Shown here one piece after another: positions 1 through 5,098 of a stretch of DNA of 10,006 nucleotides. The stretch spans positions 1-10,006 of the forward strand of contig JAJRWM010000034.1 of NCBI GenBank assembly GCA_024276815.1. The letters are read 5' to 3'. Origin of the DNA: a bacterium (lineage in GTDB: Bacteria > JACRDZ01 > JAJRWM01). Position 1 is the stretch's first letter; each line of letters begins with the position of its first letter. The translations under genes and the position numbers were made by a program. The notes beneath the pieces are model-generated. The model searched no databases. It had not been told where the DNA came from and saw only the letters and a list, made by a program, of their open reading frames with translations.

Positions 1-28
1 AAACTGTGCTGAAAATATTGACATCCAT
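1..28 (-). CDS. atpE: Probable start of ATP synthase F0 subunit c (partial)
   Basis: On the minus strand, 38 bases beyond the atpB stop, an ATG at 28 opens a frame reading MDVNIFSTV to the window edge. A strong Shine-Dalgarno (AAGGAGG, plus-strand CCTCCTT at 44-50) lies 15 bases upstream, which is rather far. A second ATG at 24 in another frame (MSIFSAQF) cannot be excluded. Subunit c normally follows subunit a in F0 gene blocks, and the strong ribosome site shows that some gene starts here. The identity is inferred from gene order only, because just nine codons are visible and none is diagnostic. Confidence 0.4.
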
Positions 29-66
29 TCTAAAATTCAACAACCTCCTTAAAGATTTTTATTATT

Positions 67-1050
67 CTACTCTTCAGAATGAGATACTGCCCCGGCAATG
101 TAGATGCTGGACAACAAAACAAAAACCACCGTTTGAATCAACCCGCCGAACATGGCGAAGGCCATCATGGGCACCGGCAACGCGTAGGCCGAAAGAACGT
201 AAAGAACGAAAATAACGATTTCCTCCCCCGCGATATTACCGAAAAGCCGCAACGACAGCGACATCGGCCGGGCCAGTTCGCCAATTATATGCAACGGCAC
301 CATCAAGGGCGCCAAAGCCATCATCGGCCCGGTAAAATGTTTCAGGTAATGCTTACCCTGGAATCGGAAACCGGCGTAGTGGGTAAAGAAAAACACCACC
401 AGGGCGACAGCCGCGTTATTGCTCAGGTTCGCTGACGGCGACGCCATCCCGGGAACCAGGCCAAAATAGTTGGCGCTCAGAATATAGATCGCCAGAGTGC
501 CGATCAGGGGCCGAAAATGACGGCCATGATGACCAATCGTATCATCGACAAAGCCGTTGACACCGTCAACAATATATTCGAAGAAACACTGGAAGCGGCC
601 GGGAATGGTCTCCAGCTTTTTGGTCGATTTTCGGGCCAGCATTATCCAGATACCCATAATCAGCCAGGTAACCACGACTATGTTAGGCACCCCGCATTCC
701 GCGGTATGATGAAACTTTTGAAACGCCCTCATGCCGGAGTGATCGCAAGCCGGGTCTTTGGGAAAAATCACGGGAATCGTCAGATGCAACAGGAAACCAG
801 GCTCGATAGAAAACAATCCACCCGCTTCCTCGTGCCCCCCGCCCGCCTCTTCATGACTTTCCTCATTGCCGCCAACGGCTTCATGAGCGCCGGCGGTTTT
901 TTCGGCCCTGGCTCCGTGTTCTGCTTTTTGAGCCGCTGATTCCGACTTATGCTTATTGACAGCATTCCTAGCCAGAACAGGGCTACTCATAAGAAGCAGC
1001 GACAGAATACAAGCAAAAACAACCAAGCCACTTCCAAGCCATTTACGCAT
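67..1050 (-). CDS. atpB: F0F1 ATP synthase subunit a with N-terminal signal-like and His/Glu-rich extension
   Basis: This is subunit a of F0, the stator membrane protein that forms the ion half-channels beside the c-ring. The signature SLSLRLFGN is present at residues 264-272, with the essential helix arginine at R268. The hydrophobic core runs from about residue 120 to 322, with the usual PLMVPLHIIGELARP region before the signature. At 327 aa it is about 60-80 residues longer than typical bacterial subunit a. The excess is at the N-terminus: a signal-peptide-like segment (about residues 1-27, ending PVLA), then a low-complexity stretch rich in His, Glu, Ala and Gly (about 29-78). The ATG overlaps the end of the AtpI-like gene (AATGCGTAA), and AAGGAGG lies 12 bases upstream. 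Neighbours are atpI-like upstream and a probable atpE downstream. Identity is certain; the role of the extension is unknown. Confidence 0.96.
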   Translation of the reverse strand: MRKWLGSGLVVFACILSLLLMSSPVLARNAVNKHKSESAAQKAEHGARAEKTAGAHEAVGGNEESHEEAGGGHEEAGGLFSIEPGFLLHLTIPVIFPKDPACDHSGMRAFQKFHHTAECGVPNIVVVTWLIMGIWIMLARKSTKKLETIPGRFQCFFEYIVDGVNGFVDDTIGHHGRHFRPLIGTLAIYILSANYFGLVPGMASPSANLSNNAAVALVVFFFTHYAGFRFQGKHYLKHFTGPMMALAPLMVPLHIIGELARPMSLSLRLFGNIAGEEIVIFVLYVLSAYALPVPMMAFAMFGGLIQTVVFVLLSSIYIAGAVSHSEE

Positions 1051-1471
1051 TGTTAGTGAAATCCTCCTTCCCGAACCAATAGATGCCGCAAGACAGAATT
1101 ACCGTTACCACCAAGACCACGCCGCCAACTAACCCCAGGGCGCTTACCCTGAGATAGACCAGCGCGAAATAAAGCAACAGCCCCAAGACAAGCAACCGAA
1201 CAAAATGGAAAGCGTCCAGCCAGCCAACTTTAACCTTTTCCGATTTACCGCCAAAAAGCTTGTCAAGGCTTAAACATAAATACTTAAAATTATACAGGGT
1301 TATTAAAAAGCCAGCCAGAATACCCAGGATGACATCTGTTCTCTTAAAAATTGACGCAATTATAACACAGCCAATCGCAAAAAACCAACAAATTTTTTCA
1401 ATAAGATTAACCAGCCGCCGGTTGCTATCCAAGCCCGGGTTTTTACCATTTCCCTTGTTTATAGCCATCAT
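1043..1471 (-). CDS. ATP synthase subunit I-like membrane protein
   Basis: This is a small membrane protein of about 142 aa with four predicted membrane segments (grouped as two hairpins), lying directly between atpZ and atpB. Both topology and position match the AtpI-type proteins (ATP synthase subunit I / ATP_synt_I family) that precede subunit a. AtpI proteins are thought to assist F0 assembly, mainly of the c-ring, or ion supply, and are not structural subunits. The start is uncertain. The frame is open to an ATG at 1501, but that would overlap atpZ by 59 bases and add a leader (MVSWPDLSIY). The tandem ATG at 1471/1468 gives a hydrophilic N-terminus followed by the first helix, and overlaps atpZ by about 29 bases. 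Neither start has a strong ribosome site, so translational coupling to atpZ is likely. Assignment rests on context and topology more than on motifs. Confidence 0.8.
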   Translation of the reverse strand: MMAINKGNGKNPGLDSNRRLVNLIEKICWFFAIGCVIIASIFKRTDVILGILAGFLITLYNFKYLCLSLDKLFGGKSEKVKVGWLDAFHFVRLLVLGLLLYFALVYLRVSALGLVGGVVLVVTVILSCGIYWFGKEDFTNNA

Positions 1472-1676
1472 GTAAATACTTAAATCCGGCCAGGACACCA
1501 TAACCCAGGAAAATAAAGGTGAACCAGGGCTTCGTGCCCAACATCCTGTCGAGCCCGATACCCATCACCAAGCCGACAGCCAGACTGATTCCCAAGTACA
1601 AACCAAGGATGGAAGCCCAACTCGCTTCCTGGATTATTTTACGCTTGGCTTTGAAATTGAAAAGGTCCTCAAACAT
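1443..1676 (-). CDS. atpZ: AtpZ/AtpI-family F0 assembly or accessory protein
   Basis: This 77-aa protein has two transmembrane helices (about residues 20-42 and 51-67). It carries the pattern usual for AtpZ: a basic N-terminus (KAKRK), a Gly-rich first helix (GLYLGISLAVGLVMGIGLD), a short polar turn (DRMLGTKPW), and a second helix ending in basic/polar residues. AtpZ proteins are encoded at the head of F0 gene sets and have been linked to Mg2+/Ca2+ handling or ATP synthase assembly together with AtpI. Its ATG lies one base after the stop of the PII-like gene (TGAAATG), with AGGAAG about seven bases upstream. Its 3' end overlaps the next gene. The family call is firm; the molecular role is poorly known for the whole family. 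Confidence 0.88.
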   Translation of the reverse strand: MFEDLFNFKAKRKIIQEASWASILGLYLGISLAVGLVMGIGLDRMLGTKPWFTFIFLGYGVLAGFKYLHDGYKQGKW

Positions 1677-1677
1677 T

Positions 1678-2019
1678 TCAGGCTTCCTTTGCCATCCCCT
1701 TAACCATCGTGATCGGGACTGCGAAGATCAACCCCGTCCCCGGCTCGTCAAGGCTTGAGCAAATCTGCTCAACGACCTGGATTATCTCATCAATCTTATG
1801 TTCATCCTTGATAACCGTAAAGATCGTTTTATTATAAGGCCTTTGTCCCTGAATCATTTGCCTGAGGCCGGCGAAGATCGGAACGTCATAGGACAAAACC
1901 CGCCCCATGCCAACACTGTCAATAATGGTCGCCCCGGAAATGCCTACCTCCATAAAAGCCGACAGAACATCATCCAGCAACTCTTCCTGGTTTAACACTA
2001 AAATCAATAATTGAGCCAA
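1678..2019 (-). CDS. PII-like signalling protein
   Basis: This 113-aa protein has the length and beta-alpha-beta repeat of the PII (GlnB) superfamily. A first strand (QLLILVLN), a helix (EELLDDVLSAFMEVG) and a second strand lead to a T-loop-like section at about residues 39-63 (RVLSYDVPIFAGLRQMIQG, then RPYNKT). The second half ends with TGLIFAVPI at 95-103, which resembles the GDGKIFVLPV strand of GlnB. The uridylylation tyrosine context of true GlnB is absent, so it is a PII-like protein of unknown ligand, not a standard nitrogen regulator. The start is a TTG at 2019 with AGGGAG about eight bases upstream; no ATG is available. It sits 15 bases after tatC and one base before atpZ, so it is transcribed with membrane-energy genes. 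Nucleotide binding is inferred from the fold only. Confidence 0.82.
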   Translation of the reverse strand: MAQLLILVLNQEELLDDVLSAFMEVGISGATIIDSVGMGRVLSYDVPIFAGLRQMIQGQRPYNKTIFTVIKDEHKIDEIIQVVEQICSSLDEPGTGLIFAVPITMVKGMAKEA

Positions 2020-2034
2020 AAATCTTCTCCCTGA

Positions 2035-2784
2035 TTACTCGCTTGCTTTACCAAACCATCCCAACAATAATAAACTCAGCTCATACAGAAGCAACAGAGG
2101 CACTCCCATAAAAAGCTGTGTAACAACATCAGGAGGTGTCAGGAGCGCAGCCGCGATGAAGATACCCACAACAGCATAGCCCCGATACGCTCTTAAAATA
2201 TCCGCATTCACCAGCCCCAAGCGTCCCAGGGCCAGAATAATAACCGGCAACTCGAAAACAATACCAAAAACCAGGGAAAACTGAATAACAAAACTGGTAT
2301 ATCTGCCAACCGACCAGGTCGCGGCCAGGGCGGGACTGGTAAAGCTTAAAAAAAACTTCAGCGCTACCGGCAAGATCAAAAAATAAGCGAAGGCCGCTCC
2401 GCTCCAGACAAACACGGAACAGCCCATACTCAGCGAAACGTTACGTATAAAACCGCCACGCTCTTCCTCAAACACGCCGGCCCACCCGGCGGCGAAGAAA
2501 AAGGGCAGAGCGACCAGAAAAGCCGCGAAAAGAGCCAGTTTCAGACGAGCGGCAAAAGCCTCCAGAGGAGTAACAAAAATCAGGCTCTTCTGAACATCAA
2601 AAACGCCCGTTCCTGGACCGGCCACCAACTTTTCGAAGGGCGCCGCGGCCCAGAAAAACAGTTGATCGCTAAACAAATAGCCTACTGCCGTCCCGACGAT
2701 TAAAACGACCGCGGCCCGGATAAGCCCGCGACGAAAACCGGCCAGCCTCTCAAGAAGCGACGTCCTATTGTCGAAGGTTATCAT
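2035..2784 (-). CDS. tatC: Sec-independent (twin-arginine) protein translocase subunit TatC, divergent
   Basis: TatC is the six-helix membrane subunit that recognises twin-arginine signal peptides for export of folded proteins. At 249 aa the length is normal. Conserved regions seen: VTPLEAFAARLKLALF (first periplasmic loop into helix 2), the cytoplasmic loop ending EEER (counterpart of the conserved ER around E. coli E103), FGIVFELPV at the helix 4 glutamate, and LLTPPDVVTQ before the last helices. The N-terminal signature, normally HLxELRxR, is degenerate here (ERLAGFRRG), and the Pro of the loop before EEER is missing. The ATG at 2784 is preceded by AGAGGG. This is the first gene of the run leading into the PII-like and F0 genes. 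No tatA or tatB is in the window. Family identity is firm; normal substrate recognition is less sure given the changed N-terminus. Confidence 0.9.
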   Translation of the reverse strand: MITFDNRTSLLERLAGFRRGLIRAAVVLIVGTAVGYLFSDQLFFWAAAPFEKLVAGPGTGVFDVQKSLIFVTPLEAFAARLKLALFAAFLVALPFFFAAGWAGVFEEERGGFIRNVSLSMGCSVFVWSGAAFAYFLILPVALKFFLSFTSPALAATWSVGRYTSFVIQFSLVFGIVFELPVIILALGRLGLVNADILRAYRGYAVVGIFIAAALLTPPDVVTQLFMGVPLLLLYELSLLLLGWFGKASE

Positions 2785-2847
2785 GCCCCCATCCCTCTGT
2801 CAAGCCGAATATCATGGTTAGCCAAGCTCTGATAAAAGCGCGTTTCG

Positions 2848-2865
2848 CAACTGTTTTAACAGTTG
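2848..2865. promoter_or_regulatory. 18-bp palindrome upstream of tatC
   Basis: CAACTGTTTTAACAGTTG has perfect 8-base arms around a central TT and lies 64 bases before the tatC ATG, in the 159-base gap after the methyltransferase gene. A two-fold symmetric site of this size suits a dimeric repressor acting on the tatC-F0 operon. I could not place convincing -35/-10 boxes around it. As minus-strand RNA it could also fold, but the nearest U-run (CTTTTAT) comes about ten bases later, after a small GCG-AAA-CGC hairpin, so a terminator for the upstream operon is a weaker alternative. Confidence 0.4.
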
Positions 2866-2943
2866 AACAAGTAGCCACAGCTATTAAAAGATAAAGGTTG
2901 TTTTGGGGTTGTAAAACACCCGGCGGACAACAAAGCTAAAAAG

Positions 2944-3588
2944 CTAAGGAGAAAACTTAAGATAGCGCATCGTATCAAAATACCTGTACGTCAGGCTGGT
3001 GCTACTGAAGCCTGCTTCATGCAACATTTTGATCAGGTCTTCCTTGATGAATTGCCGCACCGTTGGTTCTTCGGTAAAGCGCAACAACAGTCGATAAACA
3101 ACCCCGGGCAGGCCATACGAGGGACCGTAATCAACGATCATCGCCTGGCCGCCGGGCTTCAGTAGCCGCTTGATCTCCCGCAGGGTGTTTTTCTGAGCTT
3201 CGAGCGGCAGTTCATGCAAGCCAAAAGAGATAAGGATACGGTCGAAACTCCCGTCCGCCAGCTTGATATCTTCAGCGTTATGCTGCTCGAACACGGCTTT
3301 CAGGCCTTTTTTTTCCGCTTTTTCAGCCGCCACTCTCAACATATTTTCAGCGAGATCAATTCCCGTGACCTCTGCCCCATTTTCAGCCGCGATCAGGCTC
3401 AAGGTGCCGGTGCCGCAACAAATTTCCAGGAACCGGTGACCGGCTTTGACTCCCAGTTCCCCGATAACCTGCTTCCGGAAACGTCTTTCGCCGCCGATAA
3501 AGAAGGTGATAAAGCCAACCGCGCGGTCATAGACATTGGCGATTTGATTCAAGTGTTCCCGGTAATACGCCGGTTTCAATCCGGTCAT
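2944..3588 (-). CDS. UbiE/MenG-like class I SAM-dependent methyltransferase
   Basis: This 214-aa protein has a Rossmann-fold methyltransferase core: motif I FLEICCGTGTLS (about residues 53-64), the acidic end of strand 2 in VTGIDLAENML (74-84, D78 for the SAM ribose), NAED (104-107), SFDRILISFGLHEL (114-127), and motif III LLKPGG (142-147). The N-terminal NVYDRAVGFITFF resembles the YD-containing entry of the UbiE/MenG family. The likely job is C-methylation of a prenylated quinone precursor, for example demethylmenaquinone to menaquinone. This is inferred from the family resemblance and the UbiD- and UbiA-like genes transcribed divergently nearby. The ATG overlaps the stop of the U32 gene (ATGA), with AAAGGGTGG upstream, indicating coupling. 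UbiE-like methyltransferases are diverse, so the exact substrate is open. Confidence 0.82.
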   Translation of the reverse strand: MTGLKPAYYREHLNQIANVYDRAVGFITFFIGGERRFRKQVIGELGVKAGHRFLEICCGTGTLSLIAAENGAEVTGIDLAENMLRVAAEKAEKKGLKAVFEQHNAEDIKLADGSFDRILISFGLHELPLEAQKNTLREIKRLLKPGGQAMIVDYGPSYGLPGVVYRLLLRFTEEPTVRQFIKEDLIKMLHEAGFSSTSLTYRYFDTMRYLKFSP

Positions 3589-4685
3589 GCTTGTCCACCC
3601 TTTAGCTTTGACAGTATCTCCTGATAGCTTTTTAACACCGCGGCTTTATTTTCGGAATTAATGATAACTGCCTGCTCAGCGATCTTAGCACAGTAACCGC
3701 ATTGTTCACAATCCCTTTGTCGGCAGTCAAGATCGGCAAAAAAATCAAAATAGCCGTCCAGTTTTTCATTATCTATGAATATCTCAACAGAGGGGAAATC
3801 TTCGCCCGGCCCCTTAACGACGGCTCCGGCTCCATGAGGAAAGTTAATAACATCGGCGGTATTGGAACCGCTGGAACGGGAGGCATAGGCTTTGGCCACC
3901 TTAATCAGCCAATCGGTGGACTTGGTACGGCCGGCGATCTTGAACTTGTCGACGCCGACGGCTTCCAGGTAGCGCAGGTCTTAGGGGCGCACCCAGGGGG
4001 AGCGGATAATTTCCACGGGATTGCTTAACCGGACACTACTGCAGTTTAATACCGGGTAATCTATTTTCACATTCTGAAACTCGTAACCACACTGGGATGA
4101 ATGAGAGTTGATATTGCTGTGATAGCGGCGGAACGGACAGCCAAACAGACAGGCGTTATTGACTATTACCTGCAAGTCAACCTTCAGGGCCTTGCGGTAT
4201 TTCCGCAGGATGGCGGGCTGGCGGCTCAGACTTTGAATTATGGTAATTTCATCAACGCCCAGCTTTTCATAAAACCGGGCCATGTGAAGATTATCGATAT
4301 GGCAGAAAATGGAAGCGGAAACTTTAAGAGCGGGGAAACGGCGTTTAATCAGTTCGATCAGGTAAGGCACCGCGACGCTTACCATATCGGTTCCGATATC
4401 AACCAGCCAGCCTAAAAGTTCAAACAACCGCCGCTGATACAATTCCTGATACTCGCGATTGCCCAGACAGGCGCTGTTCAGCACGTAGTTGAACTCAGCG
4501 CCGGCCTGATGTATCAAGTCAACCTGCCGGGCGACTTCCTCGCGGCTTACTTGCGGAAGCAGGTAGGAAGGACGCCCCCCGCCCACGACATCTTCCTTGA
4601 GCTTGCCGTAGTACGTGGTTATTGGCAGACCGGCCAGTTCCCGGTAGAGTCTTTCATCCCAATTGGTTGACATGGTTAAACGCAT
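3585..4685 (-). pseudogene. U32-family (UbiU/UbiV-like) iron-sulfur protein gene with one in-frame TAA
   Basis: A single frame of 367 codons encodes a U32 peptidase-superfamily protein but is cut by TAA at 3981-3983 (codon 235). The first part (234 aa, 3981-4685) holds the TIM-barrel-like core with NACLFGCP (C179, C183), C199 and C215, the spacing expected for the 4Fe-4S ligands of this superfamily. The part after the stop, to 3585, continues without shift (DLRYLEAVGVDKFKIAGR) and ends in a second cysteine cluster, C321, C326, C329, C332 (CX4CX2CX2C). The stop falls in SPWVRP-stop-DLRY, where relatives as I recall them read PED, so one base change GAA to TAA explains it. The ATG at 4685 has AAGGGA upstream. 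Members include the anaerobic hydroxylases UbiU/UbiV; here a quinone role is inferred from neighbours. It could be a true nonsense mutation, a read error, or rarely read through. Restart at GTG 3899 has no ribosome site. Confidence 0.8.
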
Positions 4686-4709
4686 AAAATATCCCTTTTA
4701 GTTTTTAAT

Positions 4710-4738
4710 ATTCTATCATTGAGTATTCACTCAGACAA
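4710..4738 (-). promoter_or_regulatory. Predicted sigma70-type promoter of the U32-methyltransferase operon
   Basis: On the minus strand, TTGTCT (-35, 4733-4738) and TAGAAT (-10, 4710-4715) are separated by exactly 17 bases. Transcription would start near 4703, giving a leader of roughly 18 bases that contains the AAGGGA ribosome site of the U32 gene. The spacer is almost entirely filled by the operator described separately. Confidence 0.6.
4716..4733 (-). promoter_or_regulatory. TetR/FadR-like operator inside the U32 operon promoter
   Basis: The minus strand reads TGAGTGAATACTCAATGA. Its core TGAGT-GAAT-ACTCA is an inverted repeat with 5-base arms. The whole site matches 13 of 16 defined positions of the Bacillus FadR (YsiA, TetR family) consensus TGAATGANTANTCATTCA as I recall it. 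It fills the spacer between the -35 and -10 boxes, where a bound repressor would block RNA polymerase. Which regulator binds is unknown, and none is encoded in the window. Confidence 0.45.
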
Positions 4739-4796
4739 TGAATTTCAAACCTTGCCCCATGTTTTTTATTCTCATTTACGATTAAACTATTTAGGC

Positions 4797-4805
4797 AAGA
4801 TAAAA
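4797..4805. repeat. Left copy of 9-bp target-site duplication
   Basis: AAGATAAAA directly abuts the left terminal inverted repeat of the MITE-like element and is identical to the sequence abutting its right end. This is the direct footprint of transpositional insertion. Confidence 0.78.
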
Positions 4806-4995
4806 TTGGAGTTCCCCCAAAAAAGCGAGTTGGTTAACTATAACTATATGTAAGATAGGTTTTTCAAGGTAAGTGGAACAGGAAAAACCTTGGGAGACAC
4901 CCTTTTTACATATCTATCGACGAGCTGTTTTTTAGCGAAGTCTAAAAGGGATTTCTCCCAAACCCTTCTTTCCCAAAATTTTCGGGGAACTCCAA
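4806..4995. mobile_element. 190-bp MITE-like element with 17-bp terminal inverted repeats
   Basis: The left end TTGGAGTTCCCCCAAAA (4806-4822) and the right end read in reverse, TTGGAGTTCCCCGAAAA (4995-4979), match at 16 of 17 bases. The ends are flanked directly by identical 9-bp sequences (AAGATAAAA). Inside are further inverted repeats: AGGTTTTTC/GAAAAACCT (4857-4865, 4882-4890), enclosed by ATATGTAA/TTACATAT (4846-4853, 4906-4913), and TGGGAGACACCCTTTT paired with AAAAGGGATTTCTCCCA (4891-4906, 4944-4960, one bulge). It encodes no transposase and is too small to do so. It is therefore a non-autonomous element, presumably moved by a transposase elsewhere in the genome that recognises the same ends. 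A 9-bp duplication occurs in several IS families (IS4- or IS256-like, for example), so the parent cannot be named from this alone. It lies between the two divergent promoters. Confidence 0.8.
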
Positions 4996-5004
4996 AAGAT
5001 AAAA
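4996..5004. repeat. Right copy of 9-bp target-site duplication
   Basis: AAGATAAAA directly follows the right terminal inverted repeat and matches the left copy at all nine bases. The lack of decay suggests a fairly recent insertion, although nine bases give little resolution. Confidence 0.78.
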
Positions 5005-5008
5005 AAGA

Positions 5009-5036
5009 TTCCGAATCCTTTATAGTGTGGTATAAT
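5009..5036 (+). promoter_or_regulatory. Predicted extended -10 promoter of the ubiD operon
   Basis: TGGTATAAT at 5028-5036 is a perfect extended -10 (TGnTATAAT). A poor -35 candidate, TTCCGA, lies at 5009-5014 with a 16-base spacer, which is acceptable for an extended -10 promoter. The start would be near 5043, leaving about 55 bases of leader before ubiD, including AGGGGA at 5088-5093. The promoter begins only a few bases right of the MITE target duplication, so the insertion replaced whatever lay directly upstream. Confidence 0.6.
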
Positions 5037-5098
5037 CATATATCGTTGTTTTCTACAAATGATATCAAAACTCATCTTTTTTCATTCAGGGGAAATGT

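Larger units (their letters stand above)
4686..5098. other. Divergent AT-rich control region between the two quinone-gene operons
   Basis: This 413-base stretch separates the leftward U32 operon from the rightward ubiD operon. It contains, in order, the U32 promoter with its operator (4710-4738), a featureless AT-rich stretch (4739-4796), the MITE-like element with its duplication (4797-5004), and the ubiD promoter and ribosome site (5009-5093). Before the insertion the gap would have been about 214 bases. A 75-codon frame starting with TTG at 4890 runs through the element and over the ubiD promoter; I do not regard it as a gene. Confidence 0.75.

Noticed and set aside
79-939. Long plus-strand frames opposite atpB
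   Set aside because: They are antisense shadows of atpB with low-complexity translations; the atpB signature is unambiguous on the minus strand.
2752-2780. A TTGACA-like -35 just before the tatC start
   Set aside because: With 17-bp spacing the -10 (TAACCT) would fall inside the tatC coding region and transcription would start after the ATG, which does not fit the ribosome site at AGAGGG.
3585-3899. A separate 104-aa gene after the TAA in the U32 frame
   Set aside because: It would start at GTG with no ribosome site in the middle of the conserved domain; the preceding sequence from 3980 is also family-like, so this is the tail of the interrupted gene.
3981-3983. Selenocysteine, pyrrolysine or altered genetic code at the internal stop
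   Set aside because: The codon is TAA, not TGA or TAG, and other genes here, such as the ubiD- and ubiA-like genes, end in TAA, so code reassignment is not credible.
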